Origin: Amoebidium appalachense
Lineage: Eukaryota; Ichthyosporea
Reading direction: 5' to 3'
NCBI GenBank assembly: GCA_963693365.1
Contig: CAVNZM010000010.1
Location: forward strand, 4,092,001 to 4,156,000
Length of the DNA stretch: 64,000 nt
Below, in pieces: positions 1-17,621 of the stretch. Position numbers and translations under genes: made by a program. How positions within the stretch are numbered: position 1 is the stretch's first letter; each line of letters starts with the position of its first letter. The notes under the pieces were generated by a model. It worked only from the letters and a program-made list of their open reading frames with translations. It was not told the origin of the DNA and ran no database searches.

Positions 1-2417
1 CCTCCCCTCTTTTCGGGTTTTTTCTTCTGGTAGTAACAAGAAATAAGTCAGGGAACTTCGCTCAAGCTGAGCACGGCATTGTGACCTCCGGCGTGTACGT
101 ATTCTGGAAAGAAAAATATGTTTTGGTGTATCTAAAGCTACTCATTCGGTTTTCCTTAGAAATACTTATGAGCGTTCTAGCTCTCTCATGTCGTTTTACC
201 GGTCAGACTCACCGGGCATAGCTAGCTTTCCATAGAATCGGCACATGCAGCGTCGGATCTTAAAACAAAAAAGTGAGGGGGAAAAAAAGGAAAAGGACTA
301 GCAAAAAGAAAGGAAGCTAACCCCTAGGGGCTAATTATCGCGGGGTCAACCGAAACTCTGCAATGGTGATTTTGAAAAAAAAACTTTCGCTTGCATGGCC
401 AGCCAAAATCAGTTGCCCGGCTTTGCAAAATTGACCCAAAATTCTGAGCACTTCGTGTGACTGACTCGAAGCTCGAGTGAGACAGCTCCCGGATTCGGAC
501 CCCGAACTTCAGAGCGGCCGTTGCTAGCTTGGCTCACAGTTTGATGCTCTTAGCATCAATCAAAATGAGGATCCCTTGGGAAATAGCTTTATAAGATAAG
601 TCCGCATGATGACGTAATGACTTCTCTGCGCACAATGATTGAGGTCCCGTCCTCCCCCCCCCCCCCCCCCCCCCCCACCTCTTGCTGCACCCCACCCATT
701 CACCACGCCCCACCCCACCCAATCCCTCCCCTGACACATGTCACAATGCACCCAGACACCCACAGCCACCCACACTCTCTTTCTTTCTCTCTTCCCTCGC
801 GATAATCATACATATATGCAGGTCGGTAACTTGGCAAATAAATAACAAAACGAATCCGAGTTTGATAACAACAGAAGGTAATATATCTAAGGCACAGATC
901 AGCCTGGGGGTAGCTGTATAGACAGAGCTTCTTCGTACCAAGCCTTTTTTTTTTCTTTTTTTCTTTTTAGAAATCAGGGCCGGTTTCTAACCTCCCCCCC
1001 TCTCCCCCCCCCCCCCCCCCCCTCCCATGCTTGCCCAACCTTCCCCCCCCCCCCCCCCCCCGCTCCCCCCCTTCCCCCTCCTTTTCCCCCGTGATAGTGA
1101 TATATGCACACACGCATAAGCACCACCGCCAGCACCCAAAAAAGCAACAAAAATTCCGAAACCAACTGTTCTCCAGTTCTCTCTACTATTCATAAGCAGC
1201 TGTGCATACATGGTTGGTTTGTTCAAATTACTACTTTTGCCAATGATTCCTTTTCCTTCTTCTTTTTTTTATTAAAAAATTCCATTGTTTTTAAGTTTTC
1301 AAAGTTTTTTGTATTTTTATTTTTAATTTTAATTATTATATGTATACTGATATATTGGGGGGGGGGGGGGGGGGAGGGGGGGAGGGGGGAGGGGAGGGCA
1401 AATGCTGTATGTGGAAGTGTGGAGGGACCCAGGGGAGCAAGGATGCCGCGCGAAGGTGGTGGTAGTGATGGTGTTGTTTGTTTGTTCCGGGGGGGGAAGG
1501 GGGGGAGGGGGGGGGGGGGGGGAGGGGGGAGGGGGGAGATTGGTTTGGGGCAGGGCTGATGCTGAAAGGTGAGCTTAACGAACCCGAATACCTGTCAAAT
1601 CGAACGTACCATATGCTCTGCAGGGGCCTACCTTGAGAAGTAAAATGTTGGGTAGACATATGCGCATGCTCCGGTTTAGCCCCTTTCGAATTTATGTAGC
1701 AGGGGCGGGAGGAGGGGGAGGAGGCGGGGGTGAGGGGAGTTACTAAAAAATATCAATTTAAGTAAAGTAAAGAAAGGAAAGGAAAGGAAAGGCCGAGTGT
1801 GAGCATACTCTTTGGTAGTTGAGTCTTTATATTACATAGAGCGATGCAGGTTCGAAAGGGAAGCCTGGAAGGACATGAGACTGTTCTTTGATCCTACAAA
1901 CCTTTCCGGTATTATTCTGGTATTCTGGTATCTGCGTGACTTTTTGGCGGCTACATCTCCAATGAAACTTTGATGCACAGACTGGCTTGATGTTTGATAT
2001 AGCCTCATTTGAGGTTTTTTTTTTAACTTTTTTTTGGGGGGGAGGGGGTGGGTTGGGGGGGGGGGGGGGGAAGGGGGGTGGGGGGGGGAACGTGTGTGTG
2101 TGCACGTGTGTGTGTTTGGGGGGGGGGGGGGGGGGGAGGGGGGAGGGGGGGGGGGGGGGGGGGGGCAATAAAAATGAAGACCGTGTCAACCAAACCAGCC
2201 CCTAGAGGTGAGTGGAGATGAGAGAGAAGGGATCGAGATCTAAACAATTAAGGTAGCTGGAACCATGGAATTGCGGCGATCGGTCTCCGGGCCAAATTCA
2301 TATGAAAAACAGGGTTACATCGAGAGCAAAAAGGTACACCAATTATGCGCTAGAGCTATAGTTTTTGCATGATAATTAGGCAAATAGTGTTTTTTTAAAA
2401 CGTTCAGTACAGAAATA
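1..2417. other. Non-coding, low-complexity left flank
   Basis: No exon or RNA gene is recognised here. The first 600 bases are ordinary mixed sequence without a convincing frame. From about 650 on it holds poly-C and poly-G runs (about 654-676, 1000-1060, 1355-1400, 1490-1540, 2035-2165). The open frames here are translations of these runs (Pro-rich or Gly-rich) and are not genes. Confidence 0.6.
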
Positions 2418-2605
2418 TTATAACTCAATTGGTTCAGCGTCAGCGACCGAAAAACCAACTGCACGAAATCTGGTACGTTCAATCACCCTGACGCGCTGGT
2501 AGGTGATGCCGTGGCTGGCAGTCCCCTTGAGGTAGCGCAACACGCGCTTTGCAGCAGTCAGGTGGGCCTGGCCGTGGTTCTGGTTGAACCTGGCAAGCAC
2601 CCCTA
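2418..2605 (-). pseudogene. pol: Start of Copia RNase H, truncated
   Basis: After the frame change near 2600 the conserved RT-RNase H linker is visible (HLTAAKRVLRYLKGTASHGITY). The residues that should form the RNase H active site are missing. Recognisable sequence stops around 2440 and a stop codon follows at 2418. This marks the 3' breakpoint of the element. Confidence 0.7.
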
Positions 2606-3676
2606 CGGGGCCTGGGCAATATCTGGCCGGGTCCAGCTGGCCAGGTACATCACGCTGCCCACGATGCCCTGGTACAGCGCCACATATGGCGCCATGGTGC
2701 TGATCTCCTCGGGGGTGGCAGGGCACTGGGCCTTGCTCAGTTTTTCGAGGGTCATGGGTGTGTCCACAGCCCTGCTGTCAGCCATGCCGTACTTCTCCAA
2801 CACACGTGCAGTGTAGGCAGCCTGGTGGATCTTGATGGTGCCGAGCTCCCTGCAGATCACAATCTGCACCCCTAGGAAGCAGTTGGCCAGAGGCATCTCC
2901 TTGATGGAAAAGATGGTGCCCAGCTGCTTGGCCAGTCTCGTAGCTGCCTGCATGCTGGCTGTGCTGGCCACCATGTCGTCGATGTGGATCACCAGCAGCT
3001 CCAGGTGCTTGCCCTTGCCGCGCAGATACAGGCAGGGGTCTGCTGCAGCCTGCTTGAAGCCCAGCTGGGCCAGGCCGACTGTGAAGGTGTCGCCCCACGC
3101 ACGTGCAGCCTGGCTCAGCCCGCAGATGGCCTTGTGCAGCCTGCAGACAAGGTGCTCCTGGCCGGGCACCACATACCCCTCGGGCTGAGCCATGTAGATT
3201 TCCTCGCTGAGCTCAGCATTGAGGAATGCACTGTCTGCATCATACTGGCTAAGGGGCCGGCCCTGGGCTGCGGCAGTGGCGATCAAATACCTGGTGGTGG
3301 TCGGGCTGGCTGTGGGGGCAAAGGTGTCGGTGAAGTCCACACCAGGACGTTGGCTGAACCCCTTGGCCACCAGTCTGGCCCGGAACTTGGTCACCTCATT
3401 GTCGCCGTTGTGCTTGACGTCATACACCCAGCGATTTTTTGATTGGACGGCGGCCCTCGGGCAGTGGCACCAGCGAATGAGTGCCGTGGCGCCGCAGCTT
3501 CTCCATCTGTGCATCACATGCCTGCTTCCACATGGTGACATGGTCTGAGACCACCGCCTCCTTGTAGGAGTTGGGGATGGGCACCTCCGACACCAGCAGT
3601 GCAGGCTGCAGGGGCTGCTTGCCGTGCATCAGCGCAGATGCAGCCGCAGTCATGGCCAGCACCTTGGCCTCAATCA
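2603..3676 (-). pseudogene. pol: Copia reverse transcriptase domain (frameshifted)
   Basis: The upstream piece (3420-3677) encodes the lead-in SYKEAVVSDHVTMWKQACDAQME. After a frame change near 3440 comes RT proper: RWVYDVKHN, KFRARLVAKGFSQRPGVDFTDTFAP, the palm motif QYDADSAFLNAEL and the catalytic box IHIDDM. The usual Copia form of that box is Y/L-V-D-D-M. It ends in GIVGSVMYLASWTRPDI before another frame change near 2600. Order and spacing are those of Ty1/Copia RT. Confidence 0.88.
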
Positions 3677-5029
3677 CGGGCCCTTGCCGTTGCCCAGGTA
3701 CTGCTGGGTGCTGAACACGTGTCCACTCCGTGTCACCCTAGGCAGGTGGTGGCTGGACACGTTGCTGTCGGTGAAATGCACCCGCTTGGCCACTGGCTGC
3801 ACAGATTTGGCGGGCGGCAAATCCACACGCACGCGCTTGAGTATGCCTGCACCCACTTGTGCTGGCTCCTCATCTTCGCTCTCGCTGTCGCTGCTGTCCC
3901 AGCAGTCGTTGCTGGTGTCTGTGGCCGTGGTGGCCACAGTGCTGGCAGGGTCGGTGTCCCTGCCAGCCTCCTCACCCGTGCTTGTGTGCTCCTCCTGCAC
4001 AAATGGGTCATCTGTGCTGGTCTGGCCAGGTGCAGCCCGGCTGGTGGCCATGCACGGGTTTAGGGCAGTCGAAGTGCCCTTCACCAGGGTGACACCCTCG
4101 TTGAATTGCACACTCCTCCTCACGACCACTGAACCGAAACTGCCGTTGGGGTTGACCAGCAGGATGCGGTAGCCCTTGGTCTCCTCCCCGTAGCCAATCA
4201 GAATGCCCCGCTGGGCGCGTGGTGCCAGCTTGTTGCCGCGCTGCTCCTTGGCGATGGCGGGGTAGGCAAGGCAGCCATAGGCACGGAGGTAGGACACATC
4301 AGGCACCTGGTTGTAGAATACCTGCCAGGGTGTCATGCCAGACACGGCCTTGTGGCGGCTCATGTTGATCAGCAGCACCGCCGTGCGGACGGTCTCGGGC
4401 CAGCGGTTTTGGGGGAAGCCCGGCACAGATGCCATCATGGCCCGGGCCTTGTCCACCACCGTGTAGATGTAGCGCTCAGCTTCACCGTTTTGGCCATGCT
4501 CATAGGCCACCACCATCTGATGCATAATGCCCTTGCTGATGCAGAAACGTTGGAAGGCCCGCGACTTGAACTCGCCGGCGCCGTTCGTGCGGTAGATGCG
4601 CACCTTGTGGCCGTGCTGCTGCTCCATCTTGGTGGCCCAGGCAGCCAGGGTGGCAGGCACGTCACTGCGTGCCTTCAGGACCCACACAAACATCATGCCG
4701 GTCTTGTCATCCACAGCCACAAGCACGAAGTAGTAGCCGTCCACAGACCGCTGGTGGGGGCCACCCACATCCACGTGCACAATGCCAAGCACTGTGTCTG
4801 CACGCTGGCGGCCTTGGGTAGGGAAAGGGTGCTGCTTGGCCTTGCCGATGGCACACCCATCACACACGGCAGGGGTGGCAGAGGGGCTGGTGGTGAGCTC
4901 CAGACCCTTAACCATGCCGCGGCGCGCCAGCTGCAGCAGGCCAGTCTGGCCGATGTGGCCATAGCGCTGGTGCCAGGTCTTGTAGCTGGCCTTGGCCGCA
5001 TTCTTGAAGGGGCTCCACGGGTGCTGCAC
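3674..5029 (-). pseudogene. pol: Copia integrase domain
   Basis: The order is an HHCC-type zinc region (H..RYGHIG, then CDGCAIGKAKQHPF) followed by the catalytic core. The first catalytic Asp lies in IVHVDVGGP. The segment where Copia integrases have R-x-D-N-G-x-E-F reads RTNGAGEF, so the second Asp is replaced by Asn. The third catalytic residue is kept in EHGQNGEAER. A GKAP/GIL-type C-terminal domain (RGILIGY) follows, then an acidic linker. The loss of the second acidic residue predicts an inactive integrase independently of the frameshifts. Confidence 0.85.
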
Positions 5030-5044
5030 TGTTCCGTGGTGGGG

Positions 5045-6684
5045 TCAGCAGGGGTAGCACTTGGGGTAGGGGCAGCCTCGGGCACGGTGCAGGCATCGGT
5101 GGCTGGGGCAGGTGCTGGTGCAGGCACGGTGCCTGCTGCAGCAAGTGACTGGGCCACGCAGTGGTGTTGTCACCGGTGCGCGCACAGCAGCCAGGGGCCT
5201 GCACTCCTCCTGCTCCCGGGCCCGGCCTCGATCCTCCCCATCGGATGCCTCCTCCTCACCCTCGGAAAATTCGTGATCAGAGACCCCCAGATCCGGTAAG
5301 TCGGCAAATTCGTCAACAGGGGGGGTCCTTGGCGGGGTGGGTGGGGGGGTCCAAACACCAGGGGCAGGGGCGGAGGGTGCAGGCGCCGGTGCAGCTGTAC
5401 CCACCTCAAAGCCAGGTGGTGGGGTGACCATCTTGCACACCATGGTGGTGCCCTCGGCCAGCACACACGGGGTAGCACCGTCCAGTGTGGCCATCAGGGC
5501 CCGGGCATCTATGGGCAGCTCCTTGCCAGGTGCTGTGAAGGGGCACATGTAGAGGTTGGCCGCAGGGTCGCGGGCACACTCAAAGTAGACACGGCCGTCA
5601 GTCTTGAAGACGGTGACACGGTCAGCTGCCACCAACGAGCTGCACCTAGCCTGTGTAGCAGTGGGTGCCGAAAACAGACGCGCACCCAGTGCAGGCACGT
5701 ACAGGGCATTTAGCGTGATGCGCGCAGCCACACCCCTGTGCCATGCAGTCACCTGCACAGTGCCACGGCTCTCCGCAGGCACGGTGCCACCACCTATTTT
5801 ACCGGTGCCTGCAGGGTTGAGGGGCACAAGGGTGGTGAAGTCATCTTTGTGGCACGTCATGTGGTGGGAGGCTGCGCCATCCCAGGTCCACTTGTCGTCC
5901 AGCCCAACGGCAGGCGGGCCGCCCACTGTGCACATGTAGGCCGAAGCCACCATGCCAAAAGCGTCACCAATGTCGCCAGCAAGGGCCTCCGCAGCTGCCA
6001 GGTTCGCACGCATTGTCTCCAGCATGGTCGGGCACTGGTTCTGCTGGTGGCCAGGCTTCTTGCACTTGAAGCAGAGACCGTTCTTCATGCAGTAGGCACG
6101 GTCCAGAGCAGCACCAGGGTTGCCTGCGCCACGCCGGCCGCCGTTGCCGCCTTTGCCGCCACGGCCGCCGCGGCCGCCACGTTTTCTCGGATCATCCTTG
6201 GCCGGAGTGGTGGCAGCAGCAGCCAACGCAGCGGCGGTAGGCGGGTCACGGCGCGGAGGCGGCTGCCTGGGCTGCACACCTTGCCGTTGCAGATTGATCT
6301 CCTGGGTCAGCAGCATGTGCTTCATCTCATCGAGTGACCGGGGCACACGCTCCATGCTCAGCACCTCCTTGGCAGTGCGCAGACGGTTAGGGATCATGTC
6401 CAAGATCTTCAGCCGTACTTGCTCCTCCGACTCGGGGATGCCGGCTGCCGTCAGCTGATGCTGCAGGTTGAACACCTTGGCAAAGATCGCTCCAATGGTG
6501 TCCTTGGGCTCGGCAGCCAGCTGCGCCCACCTGTTGTGCAGCATAGCACGAGCATCAGGGGTCAGCACACTGTAGGTGGTCTTGAGCGCGGTCCACATGG
6601 CACAGGCAGACGTACAGTACTGAAGCTGGGGGCAGAGGGTGTCATCAACAGCAGCCATCAGTTCGTACTTGGCTTTGCCTTCGA
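5045..6684 (-). pseudogene. gag: Copia gag C-terminal part and protease
   Basis: The frame continues Gag after the insertion: helical capsid-like sequence, a basic Gly/Arg-rich stretch, then a zinc knuckle (CFKCKKPGHQQNQC, about 6030-6075) that would bind nucleic acid. About 60 codons later comes the retropepsin-type motif WDGAASHHM (about 5870-5895), where Copia proteases usually have D-S/T-G-A-S. From about 5160 the Pro/Ala/Glu-rich linker changes frame, so the last residues before the stop at 5045 are a frameshift tail. The coding potential is otherwise good, which suggests fairly recent decay. Confidence 0.8.
6670..6684 (+). repeat. Target-site duplication, left copy
   Basis: TGGCTTTGCCTTCGA, identical to 7404-7418. 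The two copies flank the A-tailed insertion in gag. Removing the insert plus one copy restores one continuous gag reading frame. Confidence 0.85.
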
Positions 6685-7403
6685 ACCGGCACCACCAAGA
6701 CCACCACCCGGGCCATCTTAGGAAAAATCACAGTAGAGTTGCAGTCCTTTTTCTTTTCAAAAATTTGGCACCCACGGAACACAACACTTCCCCCCGCCCA
6801 CCCCAAAATGCAAAAACACCACCATATACCCAACCCGTAGAAAGAAAAGTAAGGCTCCCCAAAAACCCAAGACACCAACAAATTCACCCCCCACACACAC
6901 CCGGCCGGCCCGTTCTGACTGCCGGAACACACACAGACCCGGTGTGCCCTGTAAAACCCACCTTTTAGTCCGCAAAAACATCGCCACAACATACGTACAA
7001 CAACACATAATATTAGGCAGCAACCCCCCCCCACCACCACCACCACACCCCATCGATATCATCCACCCATACCCACCGTAAACACTATACACAACACCTA
7101 GGACTTCCCAAAACTGTAGATCGACCAATGAGAGCCCTCGGTTAACGTTTATTGCTAGGTTTTGAATGGAGGGGAGGACTGGAGCCTCCTGCCGGCGTGG
7201 CTGGGGTAGTAGCCCTGGGCAAAGTGTGTACTTATAGTTAGGTTGTGAAGGATGGTTTAGCTATATATAGCTGAACTCATAGATAGCACCTAACTAGTGT
7301 ACTGTCGGTGCTGTGTGGTAGACGGTAGTTTCCCTAGAGGGCCCGAAAAGGCCCTCCGGGAACAAAACGTGATAAAATAAAAAAATAAAAAAAAATAAAA
7401 AAA
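6685..7403 (+). mobile_element. 719-bp A-tailed retroposon-like insertion inside Copia gag
   Basis: The 719 bp split the gag frame exactly between two copies of a 15-bp direct repeat (TGGCTTTGCCTTCGA at 6670-6684 and 7404-7418). On the plus strand the insert ends in an A-rich tail (about 7374-7403). Upstream of the tail is a hairpin with a 7-bp stem (GAGGGCC / GGCCCTC, about 7338-7357). A-tail plus a 15-bp target-site duplication is the signature of target-primed reverse transcription by a LINE or of a SINE mobilised by one. No coding frame is recognised, so it may be a SINE or a 5'-truncated LINE 3' end. Confidence 0.8.
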
Positions 7404-7418
7404 TGGCTTTGCCTTCGA
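7404..7418 (+). repeat. Target-site duplication, right copy
   Basis: TGGCTTTGCCTTCGA, directly after the A-rich tail of the insertion and identical to 6670-6684. Confidence 0.85.
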
Positions 7419-7877
7419 GGCGCCGGGCGCGCGACGCACTCATGCTGGCACGCTCACCATCGCTGCCATCATTGGCCTCAGAGTCCGAGCTGTAACTGGG
7501 GCTGGCGCAGGGCGGGGCGGGGCGCCGCAAGGGGTATCCTCCTCAACACGGGAGGGGTCGGTGTTGACACTAGGGCCGTCATCAGGGATGCCGGAATCAC
7601 GGTCAACATGCTGTTGCTGGCCGCCGCGCAGGGGCGTGGCCTCCACAACAGCCTCCGGATTGGCAGACACGTTGCCAGCTGGCGCAGGGGATGAACGAGG
7701 CTTCCTGCGCGCCTGGGTGGAAGGAGGTGCCAAGTAACAGTCGGCAAACCCCTTGGACTCAGCGTAAGCTAGCCACAACGGCTCAAAAGCCACCCAGTCA
7801 ATGCTACCGGTCAGTCTAGGCCTATCATTCGACCTTGGTCCCGTTTTCGAAGCAGTGGAAGCGTTGCGAAGGCACAA
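7404..7877 (-). pseudogene. gag: Copia gag, N-terminal part (upstream of the insertion)
   Basis: This open minus frame encodes the N-terminal part of Gag: an aromatic, charged stretch around 7770-7830 (SIDWVAFEPLWLAYAE), then a Pro/Ala-rich region, then RRLEGKA, where the frame runs into an inserted A-rich sequence. It continues in register at 6684 with EGKAKYELMAAVDD once the insertion and one copy of the duplication are skipped. No ATG is visible at the 5' end. It is non-functional in its present state. Confidence 0.7.
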
Positions 7878-7879
7878 AA

Positions 7880-8397
7880 ACTGAGAGAAAACTACCTTCC
7901 CACACGTAGCAGAGTCTGCACTTAATTAACACAAGTAGAGTGTATAGTCGTTGCACACACACACACGGAGGTGATCAGTCTCTAGAGATATGGGTGCAAT
8001 ATACTACCTACTAAGTGTGTACTTAATCGGGCTGCATGCACTATCACCTAAGTATCACACAAGTGTTCACACGGTGCTGGAGAGTCTGTGTAACAGTCAG
8101 TCATCAATATAACTCTCTCGAGCACAACCAATTGTGCTCTCGGGAAAATACATCGGGTAGAGCACACAGCTAACCGAGCCCTAGTCCCATCCAGACGGGA
8201 CTAGTACTGCAGGCGGTGCGCTCCGAGCCAATCAAACGGCAGTGAGCCATCCAGCTATTATAAGTAACTCCTCACCACAAGATCGGATTGCGGAGCGCAT
8301 AATCACACTCGCTAAATAAGCAGATAGATAACGAACTAGCACTAGTAGAATATACTTAGTAATAATAATAGTGATATTGGTGTTGTATATTCCAACA
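7880..8397 (-). repeat. Candidate 5' LTR of the Copia element
   Basis: On the minus strand the segment begins TGTTGGAATATAC at 8397, a typical Copia LTR start, and lies directly upstream of gag. It is free of the surrounding microsatellites. The TG..CA end and the primer-binding site next to gag were not identified, so the right boundary is approximate. No second LTR is present in the window for comparison. Confidence 0.4.
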
Positions 8398-8748
8398 GGT
8401 GGGTGCGGGAGGAAGACGGGAGGCAAAAGATTGTTGAGGGGCAGACGGCTGGAAGCGGTTAGCAGAATGTAGGCCACGCGCGGGGGCTGGGGGGAGGGGG
8501 AGGGGAGGGGGGAGGGATGGAGGGTGGGAGAGGGAGGGGAGGGGGAGGGGGGACTGGGGGGTCACAGGTAGAGGGAAGATCCGATGTGATCACCGTGTAG
8601 GGTGGACAGGTACAAGGTTTAGGAATCTGAAAGAAATTCCATGAGCAGGAGATAAGAAAAGGGGGAAAGTCTTAGAGAAGGGAGATGGAGGGGTTTGTGT
8701 GGGTGCATGAGATAGAGGAAGGGGGGTGGATGGGTGGGTGCATTTGGT

Positions 8749-8792
<44 letters not shown>

Positions 8793-9138
8793 GCAGATAG
8801 GACCAAAATTGTATACGAAAGTCTGCCCAAATTTGAAGAAAGGGGTGCGGAAAGATCTAAAATAGAGGGTGTGTGTGTGTGTTGGGGGGGGGGGGGGGGG
8901 GGGGGGGGGATGGGGGGCATTGCTGTGGTGGTGGAGAACGGATTATGCTTTGCCGCACATGCATCACCTTTCATGACTCAAGAATATTAAAGCTTTAATG
9001 TAATCAAGGCTGTTAGGTGCTTGGTCAACTATCCACCTATAGTTCTTTTAAATGGTTGTATGGCAAGGTCACTTAAAAAAACTCATATAATTTCTTTAAA
9101 AAGACATTGCTCTATGAATCGTAATACACGGATCGTTA
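8398..9138. other. Intergenic poly-G/GT-rich segment
   Basis: It contains G-rich DNA at 8480-8570, a poly-G run of about 40 (8750-8791) and a compound (GT)n-(G)n tract at 8870-8909. No coding sequence is supported. The right end (about 8940-9138) is normal sequence and probably the 3' UTR of the GPCR gene. Confidence 0.5.
8994..8999 (-). terminator. Candidate poly(A) signal (ATTAAA) of the GPCR gene
   Basis: On the minus strand ATTAAA lies about 140 bases downstream of the GPCR stop codon at 9139. It is the common variant of AATAAA. There is no transcript evidence. Confidence 0.35.
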
Positions 9139-15058
<5,920 letters not shown>

Positions 15059-15329
15059 TCTTGCGTGTGGAAATGAACGCGTTAACTGACAACTGCAGGT
15101 GTGAGTTTGTTTCGGTCAAGAAAACCGAAAAAAAAACTGTGAACAACGAAACAAGCAAGAAAAAGTACAAACGAAAAGAGGCACTTCGTCTTCTCTGTAT
15201 TCTTGCTCGCCAACGACTGGGATGTGACGCACAGGAACGCTTGTTGGTGGTGCAAATGATGAACGTGCGCATACTTGAAGGAAGAGCGAGCATGGCGACA
15301 TTCGAACATTCTGGTGTGGGAAAGTTGGA

Positions 15330-15450
15330 GCAATTTACAGATTTGGTCAGCCAATCAGCAATCTCTTCTGTTATCCAAAAATAGCACCGATGACCATGCG
15401 GCCAATGGGATTGTCGCTAATCGGGCGGGAGATTTCAAATTTAGAGAATG
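15330..15450 (-). promoter_or_regulatory. Possible promoter region of the GPCR gene
   Basis: About 300-400 bases upstream of the GPCR start lie AGCCAATCAGC (about 15350), GGCCAATGGG (about 15399) and a GC box GGGCGGGAG (about 15422). CCAAT and GC boxes together are common in eukaryotic promoters. No TATA box is apparent and the transcription start is unknown. Confidence 0.3.
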
Positions 15451-16179
15451 ACGCCATCAACATGCGGCCATACACGTGATCAGAATGATTCGCTTGGCAA
15501 CGTCTCCAGCGAACGTGCATTTCTTTCTGCCCACGCACGAGTATGCATCAGTCGCCTTACACTAAAAGTGTCAAAATAGAGCATGTTTTAGTTCTACAGG
15601 GCGGATCTATCCAGTAAAGCTATTTGAGTTTTATTATGATTGTACTTTTTTTACCCTTTGAGTGTGACTCATGAGTCAATCAGCCGCTTCAGTGCTTACC
15701 TTGTATATGCATTCGAACAAAAACCTAATTAGAATGGCTCATGTGTGTACATGGGTCACGTGTGGCTTAGCACGTGTGAGTCTAAAAATATGTGCGCTGG
15801 CTAATTAGCTGCTATTTATGTGCATGGCATAGGTACATAGATAGTAGCTACCGTACAGCCACTACCGGCGTGACAGGCGTGAGGCCCTGCGCGCATATGC
15901 CGCGTGCTCACGCGGTGACCGTGGGTACGCATATACCCTTCGATTGCTCCAAATTTCAAACGCCATCACGCATAATCATTATATAAAGCTCACGTGTAAC
16001 CAGTACCCCCTATGCCAGCCCTCACTCACCATCATAGCTATAGAATGCATGTGCACGGGGGTAGACATGGTACCGGGGTACATTTGAAATATGTATGCGT
16101 GCGTGTATGTGTGTGCGTACGCGCTACGGTCATGGTGGGTGTGCGTCCGTGCGTGCAGAGCAGTGACTGTGTGTGTGAC

Positions 16180-16218
<39 letters not shown>

Positions 16219-16485
16219 GTGTGTGCGTGTGCGGTGTGTGTGTGTGTGTGTGTGTGTCTCAGTGTGTGTGCGTGTGTGTGTGTGTGTACATGTGTGTCTG
16301 TGCGTGTGTGCGTGCGTGCGTGCGTGTGGAGGAAAGGGGGGGGGGGAGGGGGGGGGGGGGGGGGGGGATTAGTTGAGCGTTGGCAGCCCGAACACGTTGT
16401 CATGCGATGTTATCACGTTATGAAAATATGCGTGTGTGAGTGCGTGCGCGTGCATTGCTTGCGTGCGTGCGTGCAAGCGTGCAAG

Positions 16486-16640
16486 CGTGCCACGCCGTGC
16501 GTGCGTGGCTGCGTGCGTGCGTGCGTGCGTGTGTGCGTGCGTGCGTGCGTGCGTGTGTGCGTGTGTGCGTGCGTGCGTGCGTGCATGCGTGCGTGCGTAC
16601 GTGCGTTCGTGTGGGTGTGTGGGTGTGGGTGGGTGTGTAT
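16486..16640. repeat. (CGTG)n microsatellite
   Basis: A GTGC tetranucleotide array with minor interruptions, of the Z-DNA-forming alternating purine-pyrimidine type. Confidence 0.85.
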
Positions 16641-17046
16641 TTGGGCGTGTGTGTGGAGGGGGGGGGGGGGGGGGGGTGAGGGGGAAAGGGGGGAGGGGGA
16701 GGGGGAGGTGAGGGGGAAAGGGGGGAGGGGGGGGGAAGGGAGGGTGGCATTATGATTATTATATTAGGGGTTTTCGAACTTGAAATGGGAGGGTAAGGGG
16801 GGGAGTATTAAATATATATATATATATATATATCAGTATATTTACTAATAGTATATTTATATTTATGTATCGACATCCCCCCTGGTGGTACCCCCGGACC
16901 CCCACCCCCTCCGGGGTCCCCCCTCCCCCCTCCCCAAGGCAGCCGCAGGGGTGGATATCCCCGGTGGGCCACTCTTTTCACTGACCGTCTCATAATGAAT
17001 GATTGGGTGATTTAAATTTGATCTCCGGGTGGTGGGTCTCCCCTTC

Positions 17047-17083
17047 CCCCCCCCCCCCCCCCCCTCCCCCCTCCCCCCCCCCC

Positions 17084-17138
<55 letters not shown>
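17047..17138. repeat. Poly-C tract of about 90
   Basis: Almost pure C with a few T interruptions at the start. It is one of the longest homopolymers in the window. Confidence 0.9.
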
Positions 17139-17139
<1 letters not shown>

Positions 17140-17382
17140 CGCGTGCGCGTGATCGTTGCCAGTACTCGGGCCCACCAAGGGCTGGTTGTAACCGTTACCT
17201 TTTTTATTTTTTATTTTCTCGATCTTCTGGAGAAATTTCTTCTTCGGTACTGATGCATATCCCCCCCCCCCCCCCCCCCCCCCCAAACACACGCACACAC
17301 TGTGACGCGCGCACACGCACAGTCGCACACACACACACACACACATGCGCGCGCACACACGTGCACACAAACGCACACACAT

Positions 17383-17441
<59 letters not shown>

Positions 17442-17587
17442 CATACACACACACGTGCACACACACTTCCCATGCATCCCTTCGTGCTGGTGCTCTTCTT
17501 CTGCCACCGGCACCCCCCCCCCCCCCCCCCCCCCCCCCCCAAACCCCGTCGGACTCCCCGTCCCTCCGGCCCCACTCATCTTCTCTA

Positions 17588-17621
<34 letters not shown>

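Larger units (their letters stand above)
2418..8397 (-). mobile_element. Decayed Ty1/Copia LTR retrotransposon (gag-pol), 3' truncated
   Basis: Read on the minus strand this holds, in order, a candidate 5' LTR, gag with a CCHC zinc knuckle, an aspartic protease motif, an integrase, a Copia-type reverse transcriptase and the start of RNase H. Integrase before RT is the Copia order. The polyprotein needs at least four or five frame changes (about 5160, 5030, 3670, 3440, 2600) and gag is split by another insertion. Similarity stops in early RNase H near 2420, and no matching 3' LTR is seen to the left, so the copy is dead and 3' truncated. GC content is clearly higher than in the neighbouring LINE. 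Confidence 0.88.

Noticed and set aside
6639-7128. Coding genes in the open frames over the gag insertion
   Set aside because: They run across the insertion boundary or are low complexity, and none matches a family.
16090-16755. Long Cys-Val, His-Thr, Arg-Glu, Ser-Leu, Gly and Pro open frames (here and throughout)
   Set aside because: They are translations of (GT)n, (AC)n, (GA)n, (TC)n, poly-G and poly-C. They occur in several frames and on both strands at the same place.
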